Source: UBA5336 sp964625835 (GTDB taxonomy: Bacteria > Pseudomonadota > Alphaproteobacteria > Caulobacterales > Hyphomonadaceae). From it: a stretch of DNA of 5,360 nucleotides. Shown piece by piece: positions 1-5,360 of the stretch. Each line of letters starts with the position of its first letter. The first letter of the stretch is position 1. Below the pieces are notes generated by a model, which was not told the DNA's origin, made no database searches, and was given only the letters and a program-made list of their open reading frames with translations. A program made the position numbers and the translations under genes. Where the stretch lies: contig CAZVES010000154.1 of the NCBI GenBank assembly GCA_964625835.1, positions 1 through 5,360 on the forward strand, written 5' to 3'.

Positions 1-428
1 TCGAAGCAATCGATCCCCGTGCGGCCTTCAATGGCCTCCTGATAGCCTGTGCGCAGGCCGGCATTGCGCTCCAGAAGTTCCATCTGGCGGGTCAGCTCGT
101 CCTGGTAGGCTGTCCACACGCCGGGGCGATGCTCCAGCCAGCCCTTGAAATAGGTCCGCCAGCAGACCTCCTGGACAAACTTCTCCGCCGTGGAGAGGGC
201 AAACCGGTCGAGCGCGGCGCGCACCAGTTCCTCTTCCAATAGCGTGCGCGTGCGCACCCATGGGGAAAGCGCCGAGACATTGGTGCGCCGGCCGGGGCCA
301 TGGTCGCTGTTGCGCTCATTGGCATAGGTGCGGCCCATGCTGGACTGGAAGGCCGAAAGGCGTTTCAGCCCCGCTTCGCGAGTGGGCGTGAAGTCGATGG
401 TGTCGAGATCGGGAAAGAGGTCATTCAT
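1..428 (-). CDS. Photolyase/cryptochrome-like FAD-binding protein, short form (5' part, truncated by window edge)
   Basis: I read 142 complete codons from the ATG at 428-426 down to the window edge. The product resembles the FAD-binding helical domain of DNA photolyases and cryptochromes. Visible motifs are YANERN at residues 35-40, NVSALSPWVRTR at 50-61 (the counterpart of the SRLSPYLHFG-type flavin-phosphate segment), a W/R-rich helix FVQEVCWRTYFKGWL at 84-98, and EGRTGIDCF at 134-142 (counterpart of the GRTGYPLVD segment). In a classical photolyase about 200 residues of alpha/beta antenna domain precede this region; here the FAD-domain motifs begin within about 20 residues of the start, so this is a short, antenna-less form. 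The reading frame stays open upstream without another plausible start before mnmC. No good Shine-Dalgarno sequence precedes the ATG. It is divergent from mnmC. Family membership is well supported; whether it repairs DNA or acts as a photoreceptor cannot be told, because the tryptophan-chain and catalytic region lies outside the window. Confidence 0.85.
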   Translation of the reverse strand, partial: MNDLFPDLDTIDFTPTREAGLKRLSAFQSSMGRTYANERNSDHGPGRRTNVSALSPWVRTRTLLEEELVRAALDRFALSTAEKFVQEVCWRTYFKGWLEHRPGVWTAYQDELTRQMELLERNAGLRTGYQEAIEGRTGIDCF

Positions 429-452
429 GTGCCGCAACGTATTGCGCGCCGG

Positions 453-465
453 GCTTTGGCAAAGC
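453..465. promoter_or_regulatory. 13-bp dyad at centre of divergent intergenic region
   Basis: GCTTTG-G-CAAAGC is a perfect 6-bp inverted repeat with a 1-nt centre at 459, which is the midpoint of the 62-bp gap between the two divergent start codons (429-490). It contains TTGGCA on the plus strand (456-461) and TTGCCA on the minus strand (462-457), each five of six to the sigma70 -35 consensus TTGACA. It may be a shared operator, a pair of overlapping -35 boxes, or chance. At 17-nt spacing the -10 positions read TACTTG (plus) and CGTTGC (minus), both poor, so the promoter reading is weak. Confidence 0.3.
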
Positions 466-490
466 GGCGGATTGGCGCTACTTGGCGTCC

Positions 491-2350
491 ATGTCTCGCC
501 TGCCGCCTGCCCCTGATCTTGAATGGAAACCGGACGGGACGCCCGTCGCGCGGGGGTTTGACGATGTCTATTTCTCCACCGCCGACGGGCTGGAGGAGGC
601 CCGCGCGGTGTTCCTTTCGGGCTGCGGCCTGCCAACGCGCTGGGCAGAACGAGATGCCTTCACCGTCGCGGAGACCGGCTTTGGCACGGGGCTGAATTTC
701 CTGGCGCTGTGGGATCTCTGGCGGAAGTCGCAGCGCAGGCCCGGTGCATGGCTGCATTTTGTCAGCTTCGAGGGCTTTCCCCTGCACCGCGAGGATGCCG
801 GGCGGGCCTTGTCGGCCTGGCCGCAGCTGGGCCCGCTTGCGGGAAGGCTGCTGGCGCGCTGGCCGCACAGGGCGCGGGGTGTGCGCCAGCTGACATGGCC
901 TGAAGACCGGGTCAGCCTCACCCTGCATGTCGACGAGATTGCGAGCGCCCTGCCGCAAGCGATGTTTCGCGCCGATGCCTGGTTCCTGGACGGGTTCTCC
1001 CCCTCGCGGAACGGGGCGATGTGGGACGAGGGCCTCTTCCCCCTGATCGCGGAGCGCACAGCGCCGGGCGCGGTGGCGGCGACCTTCACCGTGGCGCGCG
1101 CGGTGCGCGATGGACTGGCCGAAAACGGCTTTGAACCGGCGAAAAGGCCCGGATTTGGCCGCAAGCGGGATAGGCTGGAGGCCGCCTTTCGAGGCGTCGC
1201 GCGCAGAAAACCCGACCGTTTCGGCCTGCGCGCACCGAATGCCCCGCCGCGCCGCATCGCCATAATCGGTGCCGGGATAGCCGGGGCCTGCCTTGCCCGC
1301 ACCTCGACCGATGCCGGCCTTGAGGCGATGGTCTTTGACGAGGCAGGGCCGGCCAGCGGGGCCAGCGGCAATCCCCTCGCCCTCGTCATGCCCCGGCTGG
1401 ACGCGGCCGATACGGTGCAGGCAAGGCTGCTGGTCGATGCCTATATCCACGCCCGCGAGGCCTATTCGGGGCGCGATGGGGTCGAACCTGTCGAGGTGCG
1501 CCAGGACCCACGCGGGGAGGAGGAGCGCACGCGGTTCGCCAAGGTGCTGGCCGACCCGCCCCTGCCGCTCGACGACCTTGAAGCCCTCGCCAATGGCGGG
1601 CTGCTCCACAAGACTGCCCTGATCCTGCATCCCAAGCGGCTCATTGACAGCCTCTTGCAGGGCGTGGAGCGCGTCTTCGGGGCGCCGGTTTCGGTCGATC
1701 TCGCGCAGCGCAGCGTAAATGGCGAGGTGTTCGACGCGATCATCCTGTCCAGCGGAATGGGGATCGCGACCCATGCGCCCTGGCTCGGCCTCGTCGGCAA
1801 GCTGGGACAGGTGGAGCATGTTGAGGGCATGCCCGATGCGCCCGCATCTGCCGTCGCCAGCGGTCACTATGCCCTGGCATGTGGCAGGCAGCGGCTCTGG
1901 GGCGCGACCTTCGAGACTGTCAATGGCGGCAGCGCGGAAACCAGCGATGCCGCCCGGGAATCCAACGCGTCGGCCCTGGCAGGCCTCTCGCCCTGGTGGC
2001 TCGGCCAGGTGCGCGGCGTCCACGTGACCAGCCGAGCCGGCATCCGCGCCACGATGCCGGACAGGCTGCCGATTGCAGGGCCGCTGCCCGATATCGACGC
2101 GGCGCTGGACCGGCTCGCCCCGCTCCGCACGGGCCAGGAGGTGGACGCCGACGCGCCGCTTGTGCCCGGGGTCTACATGGCGGGCGGGCTCGGCAGCCGC
2201 GGCTTCACCTTTGCGCCCTGGCTGGCGAGCCTCCTTGTGGCCCAACTCACCGATGCGCCGCGCCCAGCCAGCCTTGCAGCACTCGAAGCCGTCAGCGCGA
2301 TGCGTTTCGTGAGGCGGGCCCTCAAGCGCGGCCATGATCTTTATCCCTGA
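491..2350 (+). CDS. mnmC: Bifunctional tRNA 5-methylaminomethyl-2-thiouridine biosynthesis protein MnmC
   Basis: This 619-residue cytoplasmic enzyme completes mnm5(s2)U at tRNA wobble position 34. The FAD-dependent C-terminal half removes the carboxymethyl group from cmnm5U, and the N-terminal half then methylates the resulting nm5U using SAM. The N-terminal methyltransferase domain (about 1-235) shows GFDDVYFS at 22-29, the SAM-binding AETGFGTGLNF at 60-70, DAWFLDGFSPSRNGAMW at 162-178 and GFGRKRDRL at 221-229. The oxidoreductase domain (about 254-615) opens with the Rossmann motif IIGAGIAG (258-265), followed by GASGNPLALVMPRL (289-302), GIRATMPDRLPIAG (517-530) and GGLGSRGFTFAP (565-576). 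It is somewhat shorter than the E. coli protein (668 residues), with no motif obviously lost. I chose ATG 491 over an in-frame TTG at 482 because ATG is the more usual start and the family match begins just after it; neither has a clear Shine-Dalgarno site. The gene is divergent from the photolyase-like gene and ends at a hairpin terminator. Confidence 0.96.
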   Translation: MSRLPPAPDLEWKPDGTPVARGFDDVYFSTADGLEEARAVFLSGCGLPTRWAERDAFTVAETGFGTGLNFLALWDLWRKSQRRPGAWLHFVSFEGFPLHREDAGRALSAWPQLGPLAGRLLARWPHRARGVRQLTWPEDRVSLTLHVDEIASALPQAMFRADAWFLDGFSPSRNGAMWDEGLFPLIAERTAPGAVAATFTVARAVRDGLAENGFEPAKRPGFGRKRDRLEAAFRGVARRKPDRFGLRAPNAPPRRIAIIGAGIAGACLARTSTDAGLEAMVFDEAGPASGASGNPLALVMPRLDAADTVQARLLVDAYIHAREAYSGRDGVEPVEVRQDPRGEEERTRFAKVLADPPLPLDDLEALANGGLLHKTALILHPKRLIDSLLQGVERVFGAPVSVDLAQRSVNGEVFDAIILSSGMGIATHAPWLGLVGKLGQVEHVEGMPDAPASAVASGHYALACGRQRLWGATFETVNGGSAETSDAARESNASALAGLSPWWLGQVRGVHVTSRAGIRATMPDRLPIAGPLPDIDAALDRLAPLRTGQEVDADAPLVPGVYMAGGLGSRGFTFAPWLASLLVAQLTDAPRPASLAALEAVSAMRFVRRALKRGHDLYP

Positions 2351-2356
2351 ACGGGA

Positions 2357-2392
2357 AAGGGCGGCCCCCTTTCTGGAGGCCGCCCTTGATTT
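2357..2392. terminator. Rho-independent-type hairpin between convergent genes
   Basis: AAGGGCGGCC (2357-2366) and GGCCGCCCTT (2378-2387) form a perfect 10-bp stem with an 11-nt loop, starting 6 nt after the mnmC stop. On the plus strand it is followed by GATTT, a short and impure T-run; on the minus strand it is followed by TTTCCC. It probably ends mnmC and may also stop transcription arriving from the convergent gene on the right. The short T-runs make it an imperfect intrinsic terminator. Confidence 0.75.
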
Positions 2393-2442
2393 GGCGGGGT
2401 CGCGGGCTGCGAAAGGGAGAACGCAGCGCGGCCTTATCCGCC
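2393..2442. repeat. Second, bulged hairpin in the convergent intergenic region
   Basis: GGCGG (2393-2397) can pair with CCGCC (2438-2442). Inside it, CGCG-GG-CTGCG (2401-2411) pairs with CGCAGCGCG (2422-2430) with a 2-nt bulge around a 10-nt loop. It lies downstream of the minus-strand gene ending at 2464 and upstream of the perfect 10-bp hairpin, so it could be part of that transcript's 3' end. There is no T-run. The pairing is visible in the sequence; the role is inferred. Confidence 0.35.
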
Positions 2443-2463
2443 GGACCCGAGGCTTTCCCAGCC

Positions 2464-3453
2464 TTAGATCGCCTTTTTCACGCTTTCCTTGGCTGATGCG
2501 GCCTCCTTGCGCGCCTGTTCGACAATCTCGTCGATGTTAAGCGTTCCTGTGGCGTTTATGCCCGTGTCGAGGGCCACTTCGCTCGCTTTGGGTTCCTTGA
2601 CCCAGTCGCTGGCTCGGCGGCGGGGGATGACACCATCTGCGTCGGCTGTCGGCGCGCTGTCATTCTTGCGGCGCTCTGCGAAGGCCACGCTCCCGGTGGT
2701 TTCAGAGACCGGTTCCAGCCTGCGTGGTGGCGCCGCAACCGGCGCAGCGTCCGCAGCCTTGGCGACCATCGGGCTGTTGAAGAACAGTTCCCAGTATTTC
2801 GCGCAGACCTCACGGCGCCCTTCCAGGCTGCGAAGTCGCTTGATCTCGCGTCCCTTGGTCAGCTTCACGCCCTCGACATTCAGGCGCTGCTGGCCCCGCA
2901 CATATTGCAGGTAGCCATTGTAGCGGCGCGCAGCGGATCGGTTCATCTCGAACTGGAGTTCGCCAACGCCCTCAGAAAGACCATCCGAGCCATCGGACAG
3001 TGAGTTGCGGTGCTTGTAGGTCATGAACGGCCAGTCGAACTGGGAAAACTCGATCCGTGAATTGCTCTCGATCTCCAGGTTCTGGTTCAGGGAGTAGCCG
3101 GTGAACGTGAACGCGTTGCCCTTTGGCTGGATGTCGATCACCGAGACTCTTGTTGTGCCGTCGCCGCGCTCAGACTGCAGCCAGGTGCCTTCCATGTAAT
3201 ACTTGCCGAGGATCATCTTGCGGATCCCGTCAAAGCGGAACAGGGCCGGGAAGATCGCCTCGGTCATGGTGACCCAGAATACAACAAGGATGCCGACGCC
3301 GACGGCACCTGCGATGGCCAGGTGGGTGGGGTTGGAACCTGCCGAAGCGGCAATGGCCTCAACGAGTGGTTTTCCATAGGCCGCCAGACCGCTCAGTATC
3401 ATGGCGGCCGAAACGGCGTTCGAAACGAGCCGAAAACGAGCATAAGGGTTCAT
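2464..3453 (-). CDS. Unrecognised membrane protein: two TM segments, beta-rich domain, low-complexity tail
   Basis: I do not recognise a named family for this 329-residue protein. A short basic N-terminus (MNPYARFRL) precedes a weak hydrophobic segment at about 11-27 and a stronger one at about 46-68, suggesting a two-helix membrane hairpin with both ends in the cytoplasm. Residues about 82-200 look beta-rich, opening with KYYMEGTW (84-91) and continuing as alternating hydrophobic/polar strands with turns at G and N; the domain ends near LNVEGVKLTKG (191-201). A charged helix (about 203-225) leads to an Ala/Pro-rich, probably disordered stretch (229-300) and a Lys/Glu-rich amphipathic helix (306-329). 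The 2TM plus G-x-W beta-domain order resembles S-2TM-beta (Cap15-like) effectors, by layout only. The ATG at 3453-3451 has AGAGGA 11 nt upstream. GC content looks lower than in mnmC (about 55-60% versus 68% on hand-counted 60-base lines). It is convergent with mnmC and divergent from mcd. Confidence 0.88.
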   Translation of the reverse strand: MNPYARFRLVSNAVSAAMILSGLAAYGKPLVEAIAASAGSNPTHLAIAGAVGVGILVVFWVTMTEAIFPALFRFDGIRKMILGKYYMEGTWLQSERGDGTTRVSVIDIQPKGNAFTFTGYSLNQNLEIESNSRIEFSQFDWPFMTYKHRNSLSDGSDGLSEGVGELQFEMNRSAARRYNGYLQYVRGQQRLNVEGVKLTKGREIKRLRSLEGRREVCAKYWELFFNSPMVAKAADAAPVAAPPRRLEPVSETTGSVAFAERRKNDSAPTADADGVIPRRRASDWVKEPKASEVALDTGINATGTLNIDEIVEQARKEAASAKESVKKAI

Positions 3454-3464
3454 AGGAGCTGGAT

Positions 3465-3470
3465 TCCTCT
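3465..3470 (-). promoter_or_regulatory. Ribosome binding site of the 2TM protein gene
   Basis: Read on the minus strand this is AGAGGA, ending 11 nt before the ATG at 3453. The spacing is slightly long but usable, and it is the only purine-rich match near this start. It overlaps a GANTC site at 3462-3466. Confidence 0.5.
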
Positions 3471-3522
3471 GGTCTACATCTGTTTTTCTGGGAGGCGCTT
3501 CTTGCGCTAATTTTCTTTTATG

Positions 3523-3535
3523 TTTGTCTCACAAA
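3523..3535. promoter_or_regulatory. Small dyad TTTGT-CTC-ACAAA
   Basis: A perfect 5-bp inverted repeat with a 3-nt centre, in the AT-rich part of the divergent region, 70-82 nt upstream of the 2TM gene's start codon. The size and symmetry suit a dimeric repressor or activator site, but 5-bp arms in AT-rich DNA also arise by chance. No regulator is recognisable from the sequence. Confidence 0.25.
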
Positions 3536-3559
3536 TTTACACTTCATCAATAATCAGTT

Positions 3560-3588
3560 GGTTAACAAACAGGCGGTTTCTGTTAACC
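3560..3588. promoter_or_regulatory. Perfect inverted repeat GGTTAACA-N13-TGTTAACC, possible operator
   Basis: Two 8-bp arms (3560-3567 and 3581-3588) are exact reverse complements separated by 13 nt, with GTTAAC, itself a 6-bp palindrome, in each arm. The centres are 21 bp apart, two helical turns, which would place both half-sites on the same DNA face. It lies 115 nt upstream of the mcd start and 107 nt upstream of the other gene's start, so it could serve either promoter. It could alternatively form an RNA hairpin. It is not a canonical CtrA box, which would need TTAA-N7-TTAA. Confidence 0.45.
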
Positions 3589-3644
3589 TTTTGGAAATTG
3601 TTCAACTGGCAGGCGAGCGCGTCGTTGCAGCGCAGCATTGCAAT

Positions 3645-3673
3645 ATGGCAAAGCAGTCATGACGCACTATAAT
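3645..3673 (+). promoter_or_regulatory. Probable sigma70-type promoter of mcd
   Basis: TATAAT at 3668-3673 is an exact -10 consensus, unusual in this GC-rich sequence. At 17-nt spacing the -35 position reads ATGGCA (3645-3650), four of six to TTGACA. Transcription would begin near 3680, leaving a leader of about 23 nt that contains the Shine-Dalgarno site. A weak -35 next to a perfect -10 would suit a promoter helped by an activator, which is inference. Confidence 0.55.
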
Positions 3674-3692
3674 CGCATCATTGAAGAGTCTT

Positions 3693-3700
3693 GGAGGTGA
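3693..3700 (+). promoter_or_regulatory. Strong Shine-Dalgarno site of mcd
   Basis: GGAGGTGA matches the 16S rRNA anti-Shine-Dalgarno sequence over eight bases, with GGAGG ending 5 nt before the ATG at 3703. This spacing favours 3703 over the in-frame ATG at 3712, which would lie 14 nt away. It is the strongest ribosome site in the window and suggests high translation. Confidence 0.85.
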
Positions 3701-3702
3701 GT

Positions 3703-5360
3703 ATGGACGGAATGGTGGAAGCTCCGCGTGAAGGCACGCTGGTGCTGGAGGGGCTGATCGGCAAGCTGGAAATCGCGGTGGGCGAGATCGACGCATTTGT
3801 TGCGGCCGCAAAATCGAAGGCTGCCTCTCAACTGGTCAAGGACGGTCGGCCGGATCGCAAGGCATTTGCCCGCCACCAGCATCTCGCCCATGGCCTGGCG
3901 TGGATCGTCACCTATGCCGAGACGCTGCGCGAAACCGCCAATTGGGCTCGCCGGCTCGAGGACGAGGGCCGCTTCGGCGAGATCGAGGGCCTGCTCAGCC
4001 AGATCCTGTTCAGCGAATACCTCGCGCAACTCGTCGGCGGCGTGCCGATGAACCAGGGCGAAGTGATCCGCCCCCACGAGCTTGGCGTTTCCTCTGAGGC
4101 TGATGCTTTTGCAGCCAACCCTGTGATCGGTGAGCTGATCCTTGAGGGCAAGACGCCGGCCACGATGGCCGCAGCGGCCACTTACCTACCCGATAGCCTT
4201 TCACGGGCCACCGTCGAGGACACCGGCCTGGACGAGACCATGAACATGGTACGCGAGCAGTTCCGCAAGTTCGCCAATGACAAGGTCCTGCCCGATGCCC
4301 ATGAGTGGCACCTGAAGAATGATTATATCCCGATGGAGATCGTCGAGGAGATGGGCGAACTCGGCGTGTTCGGCCTCACTATCCCTGAGGAGTATGGCGG
4401 CTTCGGCATGGACAAGATCGCCATGTGCGTGGTCTCCGAGGAGCTTTCGCGCGGATATATCGGCGTCGGCTCCCTCGGCACCCGGTCCGAGATCGCAGCC
4501 GAACTGATCCTGATCGGCGGCACCGAGGAGCAGAAGCAGAAATGGCTGCCCGGTATCTCCTCGGCCGAGATCCTGCCCACGGCCGTGTTCACCGAGCCGA
4601 ATACGGGCTCTGACCTCGGCGCCCTGCGCACGCGCGCTGTGAAGGATGGCGACACCTACACCATCACCGGCAACAAGACCTGGATCACACACCCTGTCCG
4701 CGCCGACCTGATGACCCTGCTGGCCCGGACGGATCCCGAGACGAACAACTTCTCCGGCCTGTCCATGTTCTTGGCCGAGAAGCCGCGCGGCGATGACGAC
4801 CACCCCTTCCCGGCCGAAGGCATGACCGGCGGCGAGATCGAAGTCCTCGGCTATCGCGGCATGAAGGAATACGAGATCGCCTTTGACGAATTCAAGGTGG
4901 ACGCCGGCAACCTCCTCGGCGGTGTCGAGGGCCAGGGTTTCCGCCACTTGATGGCGACCTTCGAGAGCGCCCGCATCCAGACCGCGGCCCGCGCTGTGGG
5001 CGTGGCCCAGAACGCCTTCGAGCTCGGCCTGCAATACGCCCTCGACCGGGTGCAGTTCGGCCAGCCAATCTTCGCCTTCCCGCGCGTGGCCAACAAGCTG
5101 GTCATGATGGCAGCCGAACTGATCGGCGTGCGCCAGCTGACCTATTTTTCGGCCCGCCAGAAGGACTCAGGCAAGCGCTGCGATCTGGAGGCCGGCATGG
5201 CCAAGCTGCTTGGCGCGCGCGCGGCATGGGCTGCGGCCGACAATGCCGTTCAGATCCACGGCGGCAACGGCTTTGCCCTGGAGTATCCGATCAGCCGCGT
5301 GCTGCAGGATGCCCGCATCCTCAACATCTTCGAGGGTGCCGGCGAAGTCCAGGCCATGGT
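3703..5360 (+). CDS. mcd: (2S)-methylsuccinyl-CoA dehydrogenase (3' end cut by window)
   Basis: This FAD enzyme of the ethylmalonyl-CoA pathway oxidises (2S)-methylsuccinyl-CoA to mesaconyl-CoA, passing electrons to ETF; the pathway replaces the glyoxylate shunt for growth on acetyl-CoA-yielding substrates. I read 552 complete codons. Residues 1 to about 170 form an all-helical N-terminal extension, the hallmark that separates Mcd from ordinary acyl-CoA dehydrogenases of about 380 residues. The acyl-CoA dehydrogenase core starts near 177. It shows TEPNTGSDLG (297-306) and WITH (327-330) in the flavin-binding beta domain, ESARIQTAARAVG (from 421), QIHGGNGFALEYPISR (517-532), and NIFEGAGEVQ, in which E544 aligns with the catalytic base Glu376 of medium-chain acyl-CoA dehydrogenase. 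Only a few to about 15 C-terminal residues are missing. The start at 3703 is set by an excellent Shine-Dalgarno site. The gene is divergent from the 2TM protein gene and apparently first in its transcript. A generic acyl-CoA dehydrogenase is the alternative, but the N-terminal domain argues against it. Confidence 0.93.
   Translation, partial: MDGMVEAPREGTLVLEGLIGKLEIAVGEIDAFVAAAKSKAASQLVKDGRPDRKAFARHQHLAHGLAWIVTYAETLRETANWARRLEDEGRFGEIEGLLSQILFSEYLAQLVGGVPMNQGEVIRPHELGVSSEADAFAANPVIGELILEGKTPATMAAAATYLPDSLSRATVEDTGLDETMNMVREQFRKFANDKVLPDAHEWHLKNDYIPMEIVEEMGELGVFGLTIPEEYGGFGMDKIAMCVVSEELSRGYIGVGSLGTRSEIAAELILIGGTEEQKQKWLPGISSAEILPTAVFTEPNTGSDLGALRTRAVKDGDTYTITGNKTWITHPVRADLMTLLARTDPETNNFSGLSMFLAEKPRGDDDHPFPAEGMTGGEIEVLGYRGMKEYEIAFDEFKVDAGNLLGGVEGQGFRHLMATFESARIQTAARAVGVAQNAFELGLQYALDRVQFGQPIFAFPRVANKLVMMAAELIGVRQLTYFSARQKDSGKRCDLEAGMAKLLGARAAWAAADNAVQIHGGNGFALEYPISRVLQDARILNIFEGAGEVQAM

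Noticed and set aside
482..490. TTG at 482 as the mnmC start
   Set aside because: It would add only three residues, has no better ribosome site, and an ATG follows at 491. It cannot be excluded, but it is less likely.
425..2335. A 636-codon open frame on the minus strand lying over almost all of mnmC
   Set aside because: It is antisense to a gene with clear MnmC motifs throughout, and its translation is a low-complexity R/G/P/A-rich product with no recognisable motif. Long antisense frames are expected opposite high-GC genes.
2464..3453. A CBASS operon
   Set aside because: The effector-like layout of this gene suggested it, but no CD-NTase or ancillary Cap gene is present in the window. Both flanking genes are housekeeping and point in other directions.
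3495..3507. GCGC-TTCTT-GCGC hairpin upstream of the 2TM gene
   Set aside because: The 4-bp arms are themselves palindromic and common in GC-rich DNA, too weak to call a regulatory element.
3560..3588. CtrA binding box in the divergent region
   Set aside because: The two TTAA elements are 19 nt apart instead of 7, and the sequence 7 nt after each does not read TTAA.
4201..5034. A 277-codon open frame on the minus strand opposite mcd
   Set aside because: It is antisense to conserved acyl-CoA dehydrogenase motifs and its product resembles no family I know. It is a codon-bias shadow.

Overview
The window is GC-rich, ordinary-looking chromosomal DNA, most likely from an alphaproteobacterium. The clearest pointer is a methylsuccinyl-CoA dehydrogenase gene, a marker of the ethylmalonyl-CoA pathway found mainly in alphaproteobacteria and some actinobacteria. 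Other pointers are a fused MnmC and a cryptochrome/photolyase-like FAD protein of a type I associate with this class. A Hyphomonadaceae/Caulobacterales- or Rhodobacterales-type host fits, but that narrower placement is inference.

Layout, left to right. (1) 1-428, minus strand: the 5' part of a photolyase/cryptochrome-type FAD-binding protein that starts directly in the FAD domain; its 3' end lies outside the window. (2) 429-490: a 62-bp divergent intergenic region with a 13-bp dyad at its centre. (3) 491-2350, plus strand: a complete bifunctional mnmC for tRNA wobble-uridine modification. (4) 2351-2463: a convergent intergenic region with a perfect 10-bp-stem terminator hairpin and further weaker hairpins. 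(5) 2464-3453, minus strand: a complete gene for an unrecognised protein with two membrane segments, a beta-rich domain and a low-complexity tail. (6) 3454-3702: a 249-bp AT-rich divergent regulatory region with several dyads, a likely sigma70-type promoter and a strong Shine-Dalgarno site for the next gene. (7) 3703 to the window end, plus strand: mcd, nearly complete and lacking only its last codons.

The genes do not form one operon; orientation alternates -, +, -, +, so each appears to be separately transcribed here. The three recognised proteins (photolyase-like, MnmC, Mcd) are all FAD enzymes but act in unrelated processes: light-dependent repair or signalling, tRNA modification, and acetyl-CoA/C2 assimilation. 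I found no RNA genes, insertion sequences, CRISPR arrays or other signs of mobile DNA. The item most worth a second look is the 2TM plus beta-domain protein, whose layout recalls the Cap15-type (S-2TM-beta) CBASS effectors but which has no nucleotide cyclase next to it in this window.
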